This document shows positions 7,398 through 16,829 of a stretch of DNA of 64,000 bases, piece by piece (the first letter of the stretch is position 1; each line of letters starts with the position of its first letter). Source of the stretch: Limnoglobus sp043785305 (lineage in GTDB: Bacteria > Planctomycetota > Planctomycetia > Gemmatales > Gemmataceae); contig JAYVXI010000184.1 in assembly GCA_043785305.1 (NCBI GenBank), positions 1 through 64,000 on the forward strand, read 5' to 3'. The notes under the pieces were generated by a model that saw only the letters and a program-made list of their open reading frames with translations, was not told the DNA's origin and made no database searches. The position numbers and the translations under genes are program-made.

Positions 7398-8767
7398 GGC
7401 GCAACCGTCCTTCCCTCGGGGAACAAATTCAACGAACGTGCGGCTTCGTAGCGTTCGTGAATCCAGATATTCGGTACGAGGCCGCCGCTGAGAATGAGCG
7501 CGAATAGCGTCAGCATCGCCACCCGTTCGCGCCACGTGACATCGAGCGGCACCGACGAAGTATTTTGCGTTCCTGTGAACAGGAGTAGGTACACTCGGAC
7601 GATCGCGATGCTGTTGAGCATGGCCGCGAACACGAGCGCGACGCCGACGATGGGGTTGGCTTCGATGGCCCCATCGACGAGCAATTCATTCGCGATGAAA
7701 CCGGCTGTCCCAGGGAAGCCGATACAGCCGAAGCCAGTGAGTAGAAAGCCGATCGCGAGCATCGGCGATTTCTCGTAAAGTCCCAAGTGACGCGTGAGCG
7801 ACAGTCGCCCGTATCGCGCCTCGACCGCTCGCAAGCACAAACCGAGTCCGCCCAGCGACAACGCCACCGATACCCACATGCCGAGCGCCCCCGTGAGGCT
7901 GAGCGACGTGTGAAGTTCCAGCCCGACGAGGACAATCGAGGCATGGCTGAGGAACGTATACGCGAAGAAACGGCGAACGTCGGTTTGCACGATCGCAAGG
8001 CCCGCCGCGTAGATTGCGGTCACCAGCGAGGCGATGCCGATCGTTTGCAATACGACGTCCGGTGCGTTCGGGATAACGAGCCGTAGCGCCACGTAAACAC
8101 CCGCGATCGGCGTGGCGAAGAGTAGCGCCGTGCCGAAGGTTGCGCGCTCGAAGAGATCGACGACCCAGAGGTGCGCGGGGAACGTGCCGCTGCGGACGAG
8201 TACCGCCGCGAGTATGAGTATCGGTCCGACCGTCCACTTCGATTCGACCGCGAACCAGCCGCTCACGAGTAGGACCACGAAGGCGAGCATATGCCAGACG
8301 TACAACCGACTGCGAAGGCCGCGTTGGGCCATTTCGATGTACGGCGGAATCGTGCTGAACGCGAGCAGGGCGATCAACGGCCACGGTTCGATGCACGAAA
8401 ACGTCGCCAGACGTGCGGCTTCGCCGATCAGATGCCCGGTGTACGACGTGCGATTCCGCTTCACTCGCGAGGTGCTCAGCACCGTCAAAACGTGCAGTAG
8501 CGCGACGAGTGGCAACAACGGCCCACTGAGCCGATCTACGGTGAAGATCGGCCGGCCAAAGAACGTTAAACAGGCACCCCACGGGCAGAGTGCCGTCTCG
8601 GTACCGACCGATGCCCAGGCGAACAACGACGCAACGAGTACGAGTATCGTCGAGACGATTGCGACGCGATCCGCGCGAGCCGGATCGCGAATGGTTCGTA
8701 CCAGAATGGCACCGATTAGCGGAATCCCGATGGCCACTTCGGCCCACGGTAGCGAGAGCAGGTTCAT
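7394..8767 (-). CDS. NuoM-like proton-conducting membrane protein of the dab operon
   Basis: A 457-residue, almost wholly hydrophobic protein with about 13 membrane segments, from the NADH-quinone oxidoreductase/Mrp antiporter superfamily (proton-conducting transporter). Recognisable parts are FPAHLWVVDLFERA (the equivalent of the Nuo HxWLPxA motif, here degenerate), QTDVRRFFAYTFLSHASIVL and the segment GFGCIGFPGTAGFIANELL. It is the third gene of an operon after DabA and the NuoL-like gene, with a 4-nt start/stop overlap with the latter. No other complex I genes are present, so this is not a respiratory locus. Two-gene DAB systems have only one such subunit; a second suggests a variant complex. 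Its exact role is inferred. Confidence 0.8.
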   Translation of the reverse strand: MNLLSLPWAEVAIGIPLIGAILVRTIRDPARADRVAIVSTILVLVASLFAWASVGTETALCPWGACLTFFGRPIFTVDRLSGPLLPLVALLHVLTVLSTSRVKRNRTSYTGHLIGEAARLATFSCIEPWPLIALLAFSTIPPYIEMAQRGLRSRLYVWHMLAFVVLLVSGWFAVESKWTVGPILILAAVLVRSGTFPAHLWVVDLFERATFGTALLFATPIAGVYVALRLVIPNAPDVVLQTIGIASLVTAIYAAGLAIVQTDVRRFFAYTFLSHASIVLVGLELHTSLSLTGALGMWVSVALSLGGLGLCLRAVEARYGRLSLTRHLGLYEKSPMLAIGFLLTGFGCIGFPGTAGFIANELLVDGAIEANPIVGVALVFAAMLNSIAIVRVYLLLFTGTQNTSSVPLDVTWRERVAMLTLFALILSGGLVPNIWIHERYEAARSLNLFPEGRTVAP

Positions 8768-10185
8768 ATCGCATGTTCCTCAACGGGCGACAACGACGGC
8801 GTCGCGACCGGGGCTTCGACCTTCGGCTGGTCGTCGTTCACCGCGATGGCGATCCGTCGCTCGAAGCGGTCGATCCCGCGAAACAATCCCAAGAACGGCG
8901 CGCAAAAGACGCGATCGAGGATCGCATCGAGGTGACCGCGTTCGAGTGCGAAGCGATAGACCCGCACGCCGAACATTCCGAGCGAGCCACTGTCGCGCGG
9001 CAAGCGGTCGCCGATCGCGTATTCGATGGCGTGGCGGTCGCGGATGACACTCGGTGCCCGTACGAACTGCATCGTTCGCAAACAGGCATGCCCGAGGATG
9101 TGGACGAGCGGAATGTACCGCCAACCGAGACCGATCTCGGCGACGATCAGCCCGACTTGCGTGAGCGAGGCAAACGCGAGTGCGGACTTAATATCGGTCT
9201 GAACGCGAGCGGTGAGTGCGGCAAAAATCGCAGTGGCCAGCCCGAGTACGACGATAATCGCAGACAGCGCGGGCGACGCATCCAGGAGTGGGTCGAGACG
9301 CAAAAGCAGGTACGCACCGAGGTGTACGGACAACGCCCCGTAGAACACCGCGCTCGATGGCGTCGGCCCTTCCATCGCCCGCGGCAACCAGCCACTAAAC
9401 GGGATCAGCGCGGACTTCCCCGCCGCCGCGATGATGAGCAACAACCCGACGATGAACACTTGATTGGCCGGTAATCGACAGACGCCGTACGGCCACGCGG
9501 CAACATCGTGGCCATCGATTTGCTGATAGCCGGTGAGTTTGTCGAAGTCGCCGCCGCTACTCATGTGGTGCAACACCACGGCGGCTAACAACAGGGCCGC
9601 ATCCGATATGCGGTAGACCACCCAGACGCGAAACGCATTCCGCACCGGAGCCGGTCGTTTGTGGAAAAAGCCGACGAGCAACGCGGACGATAGCCCGACG
9701 AGTTCCCAACCGAAGAACAGCGTTTCGATCGTTCCCGCCAGTGCCGCCGTGACCATGCCCGCGAGGAACAACGAGTAGAGGGTGAAGAAGCGGTTGTAGC
9801 CTTCTTCGCGGTGCATGTACTTCGTTGCGAACACGCCGATCGTGCCGAATAGCAAGTACGTGAGTGCCGTGAACGGAACCGAAAGCCGGTCGAACACGAA
9901 CTTGATGGCAAAGTGGAACGGCTTCTCGGTGACGGGGGTTTCGACGTGGACCCAGTCGCCGAACGACACGACGACGTGTTGCGTATCGTTTAACAGCATG
10001 ATGCCGAGGACCATGAGTCCGGCGATCAACCCAACCCCCGTCGTTGCCGCGACGGCACTCGCCGTTGCGGATTCGCTCCGCTTGCGGCCGATGAGTGTCG
10101 TCCCGCCGAGATAGAACATCAGCGCGAAGGGCACGCTGATAACGACGGTGCCGAGGTACGCAGCGAGTGTGGCATAGTCTGGCAT
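8764..10185 (-). CDS. dabB: NuoL-like proton-conducting subunit, DabB-type
   Basis: 473 residues and about 14 membrane segments. The NuoL/ND5 signature is present as KSALIPFSGWLPRAMEGPTPSSAVFYGALSVHLG, where KSA, WLPRAMEGPTPSSA and the following helix match the proton channel region. DabB is the membrane partner of DabA. Together they form an energy-coupled complex that hydrates CO2 to bicarbonate vectorially, driven by a cation gradient. Start ATG 10185 lies 1 nt from the dabA stop, so the genes are translationally coupled. The histidine-containing segment YIPLVHILGHACLRTMQF near residue 370 resembles the corresponding part of known DabB proteins. The symbol is used by family and context. 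Confidence 0.82.
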   Translation of the reverse strand: MPDYATLAAYLGTVVISVPFALMFYLGGTTLIGRKRSESATASAVAATTGVGLIAGLMVLGIMLLNDTQHVVVSFGDWVHVETPVTEKPFHFAIKFVFDRLSVPFTALTYLLFGTIGVFATKYMHREEGYNRFFTLYSLFLAGMVTAALAGTIETLFFGWELVGLSSALLVGFFHKRPAPVRNAFRVWVVYRISDAALLLAAVVLHHMSSGGDFDKLTGYQQIDGHDVAAWPYGVCRLPANQVFIVGLLLIIAAAGKSALIPFSGWLPRAMEGPTPSSAVFYGALSVHLGAYLLLRLDPLLDASPALSAIIVVLGLATAIFAALTARVQTDIKSALAFASLTQVGLIVAEIGLGWRYIPLVHILGHACLRTMQFVRAPSVIRDRHAIEYAIGDRLPRDSGSLGMFGVRVYRFALERGHLDAILDRVFCAPFLGLFRGIDRFERRIAIAVNDDQPKVEAPVATPSLSPVEEHAI

Positions 10186-10186
10186 G

Positions 10187-13100
10187 TCAGGAGGTCGCTC
10201 CGGTTCGGATCGCGGCGAAATCGAGGAACTCTCGCCATCCGCGATACCAGTCGGCCGACGACCGCGCCGTCGGCAGTTGGCTCGTCGTCAACGTGTGGGG
10301 TAGGAATTCGCCATCTTGGAACACGAGAAGTTTCCCCGTGTCCGGGTCCATCGTACACATCTGCACCCAGCCCCTACGGATCGTCATGTCGACGACGGCG
10401 CTTCGCGACATCACTTTCAGCAAAATCTCCGGCGTCGTTTCGACGATGAACAGCAATCGCACCGGTTCGTGAATTTCGACCATTTGCCAGGGTAGGCCGG
10501 TGCGTAAGTCGCTGGCCGCGCCGTCCATGACACCGAGCAGACCCGTTATGTTGTGGGGCAACTTCGTTCCGCAGCCGTAGCCCTGCGAATCGACGTGACA
10601 GAAATAATACTCGAGGTTGATACCCGCACAAACGGGCACCGCCGCGCCGAGGAGTCGCCCGAGGGTGCTACCATTTTCATCGTCTTGGGCGGGGTTGTAC
10701 GACGTCAGAAACGCGCGGCGATCGAGGAAGAGTCCGCGAGTTCGTTCGCGACGACCGACGATGCAAATCGCGTTGGTGGCGTGCCCCCATTCGGGCCGCA
10801 CCTGCGCCAGATCCTCGGCGCGGGCGGCCATGTGTCGGCGGGCGGCTGCGGGGGTGATCGCCAGCGGGGCCGATTCGAACCGCCTGGCCCGTTCGTGGGA
10901 GTTGCGGTCGAGCGCCCGTTCGATGTCGGCTTCTGCGGCGGCGAAGCGGTCGCGGTGGGATTCCGGCACCAGGTCGGCGTCGGGGAACTCGACGTACTCG
11001 TTGCAGGTGTTGTGCAACCCGCCGACGAACGCGGTGTCGTTCGGGACTACCACGCCGCGGCGAGCCATCGCCTCCCGCACCCGCGGGTCGTTCAACATCT
11101 GGGCGATGGCGCGGCCGTTCGGCCCGCCGACCCCGCCGCCGCAGGCACCGCAATCGTGCGCCGATTCGTGCGGGTTGTTCATGCTGTGCGAGCCGTGCCC
11201 GAGGATGAAGACGAGCGGGGCGAAGTCGACGGTCATGCCGATGTCGCGGAGGAGTCGTTCCGCAAGGGTGGCCATCTCGTCGAGCGTGTAGCCGTGGTGG
11301 GTGATCTCCGGACCGGGCGTCGTCGAGCCGCGTTCGAGTTTCAGGCGGGTCGCGAGTGGCGTCTGCACGAACCGACCGAAATACCCGCGCGCCATCGCCG
11401 CAAGACGGGGAAAGAGCACGCTGGCGACAAGCGGCACCGACGCCAGCACCCCGACCCCGGCGGTGAGTACCGCCCCGGTCGCGAACGACCGCGAGCCGAT
11501 GTGGAACCGGTGCGAAGCGCCACCCAGCACCTTCCGCACCTTCGCCCGCCATCGGTGAGTCTGTTCCTGCTCCTCGCAAACCATTTCGGACACCCAATGC
11601 CCCGGCCGGATGATGATCGGGCAGAGCGGGGTGAAGTGAGCGCCGGCGGCGCTGCGGAAGTACATCGCCACGCCGAAAAATCCGGCGGCACCGAAGGTTT
11701 CGCAGTCGGGTGCGACTTCTTCGAGGTGTCTGCGGAACGACTCTTCGCGTTCGTCCAAACACGTGATGACTTGAAATCGCGGTCGCGCCGGTACGTGGGT
11801 GGCCTTGCTGTAGTGCAGCGAGACGGCATCGAGCGTGCGGTTGCGGAACCGTCGCTCGTACGCCTGATGGAACACGCGACGACGCTCGATCGGGCCGAAC
11901 TGCGCGATCTCGTCCGACAACTGTTTCCAGTCGGCAGGCGAAAGATCGTGCAACTCGCTCGCCGACCATCCGAGGAGTTGGCTGAGTTGGAAGATCGGGA
12001 ACACGCGCAACGGCAACGGCACGGCTTCCGCCTTCGGACCCCGTTTGCGTAAAGTCTCGCGTAGTTCGGCGAGCGGAACTTCGTTCGCAACCGACGCCAC
12101 CGCGAACCGGTCGAGCAACAATCGCACTGCTACGAACTCGACCAGCGAGCCGCCGGGGATCGGATGTGCGACGCTGTCGCCCCGCACTTCGACTTGGCGA
12201 ATCATGCCGCCCCAGCCGCGAAGTGCGAGTAACGTGGCGTCGAGATATTTGTCCCATTCGCTGGGCATGACGCCGAGTATTTCGAGCGATTCGCGGATCG
12301 ACTCGATGGCCGTGACATTGCCGTTCAACAGCCGTTGCGATTCGCCGCGTAAGTCCTTCAACCAAAGCTCGGGCGGATTCCAAGACGCCGCGTGCAGCCG
12401 AAGGAACGAGAGATAGAAGCCGAGGTTCTGATCGGGCAACGGCCAGAGCGAGATGCCTTGATCGAGAAACGCGGCACAGAATCGAACGAGAAACTCGTTG
12501 ACGAGCAAGTCGGGATCGTCGGTTCCCGCCGCCACGAGCCAGTCGCGGTGCCGGATCGGGGTCGGTGCGGGTTGCATTTCGATGGGGATCGATTGCACGC
12601 CCGCGCAGCAGACTTGCCAGAGGCTCTCGAGTGAAAACGCTTCCCATTTCGCGTCTTCCCACGTTTCGACGCAGTCGATGCCGAAGCGGTGGAACAACTC
12701 GCCGACCCAACCCGGTGCCACGGTATCGCCGGTGCCACGGAGTTCGCGAATGACCCAACGCCGCGTTTCGGCGATCATCCGTGCCCGCGTCGCCGACGAG
12801 ACATCGGACCGCACGCGATTCAGGGCATCCGATTCGGCGAGAACGTATTCCAACTCGGCAGCGGTTCCCGTCCAGAAGGGGTACTGTAGCATCGCCAGCC
12901 TGAGATCGAGCCGCGAAGTCGAGTTCGTGACGGTATCGTTGGCGGTGTTTCGCAAGTCTTTGTGGAGGTCCGCACGGAGGTCGTCGAACGCAATGCGACC
13001 CTTGGTGAGTTCGTTGCGGTAGCGCGTTTCCGTGAGGTACGGATGACAGCCAAAGACCTCCGCACCGCGTTGGACGGCCTCGTCGAACGAGAGATCTTCA

Positions 13101-13261
13101 AACGCATGGAGCGTGTTGTGGTGGATGAAAACCGTGATCGGCCCCTGCGCCGGCAGCAGGTGCGAAGAATGGTCGATGGCGTGAAGCAATTTCGCGTGTA
13201 CATCTTCGGAGCCGGACGAGGTCGGGTGGGCTTCGTCGGCGGTGATGACTTTGAGTGACAC
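10187..13261 (-). CDS. dabA: DUF2309 protein, DabA-type inorganic carbon hydration subunit
   Basis: A 1024-residue protein of family DUF2309. DabA is a cytoplasmic, beta-carbonic-anhydrase-like zinc protein that docks on DabB. The expected ligands are visible: Cys501 and Asp503 in ITCLDEREES, and His689 and Cys704 in LGHGSHSMNNPHESAHDCGA. The N-terminus has HAIDHSSHLLPAQGPITVFI and HHNTLHAFEDL, both strongly family-typical. GTG 13261 was chosen because it puts about 30 residues before this block; an ATG at 13306 would add 15 residues that do not look like protein. The gene is divergent from a histidine kinase gene, with a palindrome in the 225-nt gap. Confidence 0.93.
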   Translation of the reverse strand: MSLKVITADEAHPTSSGSEDVHAKLLHAIDHSSHLLPAQGPITVFIHHNTLHAFEDLSFDEAVQRGAEVFGCHPYLTETRYRNELTKGRIAFDDLRADLHKDLRNTANDTVTNSTSRLDLRLAMLQYPFWTGTAAELEYVLAESDALNRVRSDVSSATRARMIAETRRWVIRELRGTGDTVAPGWVGELFHRFGIDCVETWEDAKWEAFSLESLWQVCCAGVQSIPIEMQPAPTPIRHRDWLVAAGTDDPDLLVNEFLVRFCAAFLDQGISLWPLPDQNLGFYLSFLRLHAASWNPPELWLKDLRGESQRLLNGNVTAIESIRESLEILGVMPSEWDKYLDATLLALRGWGGMIRQVEVRGDSVAHPIPGGSLVEFVAVRLLLDRFAVASVANEVPLAELRETLRKRGPKAEAVPLPLRVFPIFQLSQLLGWSASELHDLSPADWKQLSDEIAQFGPIERRRVFHQAYERRFRNRTLDAVSLHYSKATHVPARPRFQVITCLDEREESFRRHLEEVAPDCETFGAAGFFGVAMYFRSAAGAHFTPLCPIIIRPGHWVSEMVCEEQEQTHRWRAKVRKVLGGASHRFHIGSRSFATGAVLTAGVGVLASVPLVASVLFPRLAAMARGYFGRFVQTPLATRLKLERGSTTPGPEITHHGYTLDEMATLAERLLRDIGMTVDFAPLVFILGHGSHSMNNPHESAHDCGACGGGVGGPNGRAIAQMLNDPRVREAMARRGVVVPNDTAFVGGLHNTCNEYVEFPDADLVPESHRDRFAAAEADIERALDRNSHERARRFESAPLAITPAAARRHMAARAEDLAQVRPEWGHATNAICIVGRRERTRGLFLDRRAFLTSYNPAQDDENGSTLGRLLGAAVPVCAGINLEYYFCHVDSQGYGCGTKLPHNITGLLGVMDGAASDLRTGLPWQMVEIHEPVRLLFIVETTPEILLKVMSRSAVVDMTIRRGWVQMCTMDPDTGKLLVFQDGEFLPHTLTTSQLPTARSSADWYRGWREFLDFAAIRTGATS

Positions 13262-13396
13262 GGAAGACCCCAATCTCGTGAAGCGAATGTTTCTATCGAA
13301 GCACATCGCGTGCCCGACTCGTCGTTCGCTGGAAAACCGCACGTTATTCGGTCGTGCGGGGCAATAATCGCGTCGTGCTGGTCGTCGTCGCACCAG

Positions 13397-13417
13397 TGTG
13401 GTCGAAGCCTGACCACA
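13397..13417. promoter_or_regulatory. palindromic operator candidate between dabA and histidine kinase
   Basis: TGTGGTC-N7-GACCACA, a perfect 7-bp dyad with a 21-nt span, sits near the middle of the divergent intergenic region (13262-13486). Spacing and symmetry fit a dimeric transcription factor. No cognate factor is identified. Confidence 0.4.
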
Positions 13418-13486
13418 ACGAGTACCCAGAAGAATCTTACTAGATTGAATGTGCGAGATACGCATTCGGTAAAACGAGATGTTGCA

Positions 13487-14935
13487 ATGTCCAGTTGGCG
13501 CTACCTTCTACCCATGTTGCTGATCGCCTTATGTTTCGTGGCTCTTTGCACGTTTACGGCCGTTTCGTTGTTCAGCCAGCAAGCGGCGCTGACGAGTGTG
13601 TTACGGGAAAATGTGCAAAGTCAACGGGCGGCCATCGAGTTAGAAGAAGGCTTGCAAGATCTGATCGCACTCGAAGATGCGCACGTCGAAAGTGTCGCAG
13701 TGTTACACGAGCGAATTCAACAACGCGTGGTCAAGCTCGGGGAATCCGCCGATCAGCCGAGCGAACGCGAGTTGTTCGATCGTCTGAGCCGCGCGTACGA
13801 CAATTATCTCGTGAAATGGCAGAATCTACCTAAGTTCGGTTCGCCGACACATGAAGCGAAACGAGTCGTGGCCACGAAGTTCATCGAGATGGAAGTGCTG
13901 CGGCCGTGCCAGGAATTCGAGCACTTTAACGCACGCCGCGTCGAGGATTCCGCCGACCAGCACGATCGCGTATTGCGCCAACTCGCATGGGGGATGGCGG
14001 GCATCGGCGGCCTCGGTGGCATCTCCGGAATCGTCCTCGGATTTGCGGTGTCGCGCGGCCTGAATCGCTCGATTCGGAAACTCCGCGTGCAACTCCGCGA
14101 TGCCGCCGGAAAGATCGCACCGGGCGCGCCCGAGTTCATCGTCACCGAAGAAGGGCGCTTCCACGATTTGCACATCGAAGCGGATCGTCTTACCGAGCAG
14201 ATCGAGCGAGTGGTCCGAGAATTGCAACAGCGAGAACAAGAAGTATTGCGTGCGGAACAACTGGCCGCCCTCGGCCAACTCGCGGCGGGTATGGCGCACG
14301 AAATCCGCAACCCGCTGACGTCGATTAAGCTGCTCGTACAGGCCGGGCAAGCCGATGGCGGGTTGTTGCCTGCCGAGGATCTCCGCATCATCGAGAGCGA
14401 AGTTCGGCGGATGGAACGCTCGCTGAATACGTTCCTCGACTTCGCCCGCCCGCCCAAAATGCGTCGAGTGATGGTCTCGCTCGATATGCTTCTGGACGAT
14501 ACATTCGGTTTGTTGCGTACCCGTGCGGATCAGCAACGAGTCGTGTTGCAACGAATCCTCCCTACGGGCGGTGTGACGCTCTCCGGGGATCGGGAACAAC
14601 TCCGGCAAGTCGTGTTGAATCTCGGCCTCAATGCACTCGATGCCATGCCGACGGGTGGCACGCTCTGCGTGACGATTCGCAAGGTGAATCAGTCGGTCGA
14701 AGTCGAAATTGCGGACACGGGGCCGGGGATCGCCAAAGAGATGTTCGCCCGGTTATTCCAGCCGTTTGCGAGCAACAAGGATACGGGCTTGGGCCTGGGT
14801 CTCGTGATCTGCCAGCGCATCGTCCAGGATCATCGCGGTCGAATTCACGCCGTCAACCGGTTCGGTGGCGGTGCGAGTTTTTTCCTCTCCCTGCCCACCG
14901 AGGCATCCGATGTCGATCGTGCTCCTGGTCGATGA
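13487..14935 (+). CDS. membrane sensor histidine kinase
   Basis: 482 residues. TM1 is residues 5-27 (YLLPMLLIALCFVALCTFTA), followed by a helical periplasmic domain of about 135 residues. TM2 is near 165-187 (GMAGIGGLGGISGIVLGFAV), then a HAMP-like linker and coiled coil. The HisKA box is AAGMAHEIRNPLTSIK (phosphoacceptor His), and the HATPase has the N box NLGLNALDAMPTGG, G1 DTGPGIAKEM and G2 TGLGLGLVICQRIV. Kinases of this ZraS/AtoS-like class phosphorylate sigma-54 activators, and indeed the NtrC-type regulator follows with a 26-nt overlap. ATG 13487 directly precedes TM1. The ligand is unknown; the neighbours suggest carbon or anion supply, but that is inference. Confidence 0.93.
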   Translation: MSSWRYLLPMLLIALCFVALCTFTAVSLFSQQAALTSVLRENVQSQRAAIELEEGLQDLIALEDAHVESVAVLHERIQQRVVKLGESADQPSERELFDRLSRAYDNYLVKWQNLPKFGSPTHEAKRVVATKFIEMEVLRPCQEFEHFNARRVEDSADQHDRVLRQLAWGMAGIGGLGGISGIVLGFAVSRGLNRSIRKLRVQLRDAAGKIAPGAPEFIVTEEGRFHDLHIEADRLTEQIERVVRELQQREQEVLRAEQLAALGQLAAGMAHEIRNPLTSIKLLVQAGQADGGLLPAEDLRIIESEVRRMERSLNTFLDFARPPKMRRVMVSLDMLLDDTFGLLRTRADQQRVVLQRILPTGGVTLSGDREQLRQVVLNLGLNALDAMPTGGTLCVTIRKVNQSVEVEIADTGPGIAKEMFARLFQPFASNKDTGLGLGLVICQRIVQDHRGRIHAVNRFGGGASFFLSLPTEASDVDRAPGR

Positions 14936-16361
14936 TGAAGCGGCGATTCAGCACGCATTTCAGCGGGCGTTTCGCTCGGCGGACATTATCATTCGCACGG
15001 CGAGTACCGCCGCCGAGGCGATCGAAGCGATCCGCCGCGAACCGCCCGATGCGATCTTGCTCGACGTGCATTTGCCCGATGCGAGCGGCCTCGAAACGTA
15101 CGTGCGGATTCGCCAAATCGATGCCCGCGTGCCCGTCATCATGATCACCGGCCACGGTACGACCGACCTCGCAATCGAGGCGATGAAAGCGGGTGCGTTC
15201 GACTTCCTGCTGAAGCCGTTGGAGTTGAACGACGTCCGCGATGCGATCGACCGGGCCGTGCGCTCGAATCTGCTGATGCGGCGACCGGCAACGATATCGG
15301 ATGTCGAGCCGACCCCCGTCGATGGCGACTTGTTGGTCGGGCGCTGCCCCGCGATGCAAGACGTTTACAAGGCGATCGGGCGGGTGGCGGCCACCGACAC
15401 CACGGTGTTAATCCTCGGCGAAAGTGGCACCGGCAAGGAACTCGTGGCGCGTGCGATCTATCACCACAGCCTGCGGGTGAACCGCCCGTTCGTGGCGATC
15501 AACTGCGGTGCGATCCCGGAGACGTTGATCGAAAGCGAACTCTTCGGCCACGAAAAAGGGGCGTTTACGGGTGCGGATCGCAAGCGCATCGGCAAGTTCG
15601 AGCAGGCCGCCGGCGGCACGATCTTCCTCGACGAAGTCTGCGAACTGCCACCATCGGCACAAGTCAAAATGTTGCGGGTACTCCAGGAACAACGCTTCGA
15701 GCGCGTCGGTGGAAACGAAACCGTCATCACCGACGTTCGCATCTTGGCGGCCACGAATCAGGATCTCAACCGAGCCGTGGTCGATGGACATTTCCGCAAG
15801 GATCTCTACTTCCGACTGAACGTGTTTAACATCACGTTACCGCCGCTTTCCGCGCGAGGCAGCGACTTGCCTCGGCTCGTCGAGCATTACGTCCGATGCT
15901 TTGCCGTCGAACTCAACCGCCCCGTTCTGATCGTGTCCGACGAAGCGATGGCTGCCCTCACTTCGTATCCGTGGCCGGGGAACGTTCGCGAACTGCAAAG
16001 TATTCTAAAACAAGCGATGTTGCAGTCGCGCGGCGAAGTGCTGTTGGCCGATTTCCTGCCCGCGCAAGTCTTTCAACGCCCCGGTGCCGTACCCACATCG
16101 GATCCGGCAGCGGGCCTGTTCGACTGGGATGCGTTCGTTCAGGAGAGACTCGCGACTGGCTCGGAAACTCTCTACGCAGAGGGGTTGGCGCGAATGGAAC
16201 GCGAAGTCCTGATGCGAGTATTGCAGCACACCGCCGGCAATCAGCTACAGGCCGCGAAACTCCTCGGGATCACACGCGGCAGCCTGCGAAACAAAATCCG
16301 CGCGCTCGGCATCAACATCGGTCGGGATATCTGGTCGGACGACGACCACGCTGATTCGTAA
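14910..16361 (+). CDS. NtrC-family sigma-54 response regulator
   Basis: 483 residues. The receiver domain (1-120) has the acidic pocket Asp8/Asp9 and phosphoacceptor Asp52 (AILLDVHLPD). The AAA+ domain has Walker A GESGTGKE and the sigma-54 contact loop GAFTGA, plus PWPGNVREL. The C-terminal Fis-type helix-turn-helix is LQAAKLLGITRGSLRNKIRA. It activates sigma-54 promoters after phosphorylation, most likely by the overlapping upstream kinase. I looked for a TGGC-N-TTGC -24/-12 element before sulP and dabA and did not find a convincing one. Confidence 0.95.
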   Translation: MSIVLLVDDEAAIQHAFQRAFRSADIIIRTASTAAEAIEAIRREPPDAILLDVHLPDASGLETYVRIRQIDARVPVIMITGHGTTDLAIEAMKAGAFDFLLKPLELNDVRDAIDRAVRSNLLMRRPATISDVEPTPVDGDLLVGRCPAMQDVYKAIGRVAATDTTVLILGESGTGKELVARAIYHHSLRVNRPFVAINCGAIPETLIESELFGHEKGAFTGADRKRIGKFEQAAGGTIFLDEVCELPPSAQVKMLRVLQEQRFERVGGNETVITDVRILAATNQDLNRAVVDGHFRKDLYFRLNVFNITLPPLSARGSDLPRLVEHYVRCFAVELNRPVLIVSDEAMAALTSYPWPGNVRELQSILKQAMLQSRGEVLLADFLPAQVFQRPGAVPTSDPAAGLFDWDAFVQERLATGSETLYAEGLARMEREVLMRVLQHTAGNQLQAAKLLGITRGSLRNKIRALGINIGRDIWSDDDHADS

Positions 16362-16382
16362 CCCGCCACCCCATTCGTCAAC

Positions 16383-16402
16383 GCCGCGAGGCATCACGCG
16401 GC
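16383..16402 (+). terminator. hairpin after the response regulator gene
   Basis: GCCGCG-AGGCATCA-CGCGGC, a 6-bp GC-only stem 21 nt after the stop. A T6 run appears only 14 nt further on, so termination activity is plausible rather than certain. A second weak hairpin (GCCAT...ATGGC, 16410-16428) surrounds that T-run. Confidence 0.45.
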
Positions 16403-16455
16403 AGAAACAGCCATTTTTTGAAGATGGCAAGAACTATCAATTCTTATCTGATTCC

Positions 16456-16642
16456 GGTAGCCGCAGGTCTTTAGCCTGCGCGGGGGCAAATACCCTAGAA
16501 AACCAGTCGTGGCGAGTCTGCGAGACGCGACGCGATAAGCCATGACAGTCATTCCGGGCGCACGAACCGTCGTGTTTCGCAGACTCACCACGACCCTCAG
16601 CGATTGCTCGTGGCAAACGCAGGCTAAAGACCTGCGGCTACC
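16456..16642. repeat. nested double inverted repeat (187 nt) in the gap before sulP
   Basis: The outer arms 16456-16480 and 16618-16642 are perfectly complementary over 25 nt (GGTAGCCGCAGGTC... and its reverse complement). Inside, arms 16506-16532 and 16568-16594 are complementary over 27 nt apart from three transitions. The whole 467-nt gap 16362-16829 holds this element, the terminator before it and the sulP leader, and no gene. The arrangement resembles a MITE/REPIN-like unit or a long structured RNA. I see no transposase and no target duplication. Confidence 0.8.
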
Positions 16643-16829
16643 AGAATAAGAGGTTTTCGCCTTAGTAATTCGGTATACAAGCGACATCATCCTTCACGGT
16701 GCTACCCGTCAGTGGGACGTTCTGCATTTCAGCAAGTTTCGTTTGAAATCGTGTATCCAATCTAGCGGCATGGCAGTTGCGTCTGGTGTTTGAACCGTGA
16801 GACGAAATTCGCTGGTAAAGGTAACGCCA

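Noticed and set aside
10553..12052. Long open frame (499 codons) on the plus strand opposite dabA
   Set aside because: Antisense shadow of a GC-rich gene; composition dominated by Arg, Gly, Val and His, with no recognisable domain.
10677..12758. 693-codon open frame on the minus strand in a second frame of dabA
   Set aside because: Extremely Arg-rich translation overlapping the well-supported DabA frame; a frame shadow.
13262..13306. ATG 13306 as the dabA start
   Set aside because: Adds MCFDRNIRFTRLGSS, which does not resemble DabA N-termini, and has no clear ribosome site; GTG 13261 preferred, but not proven.
16362..16829. Possible insertion sequence in the inverted repeat region
   Set aside because: Inverted arms are present but there is no transposase frame and no target site duplication seen.
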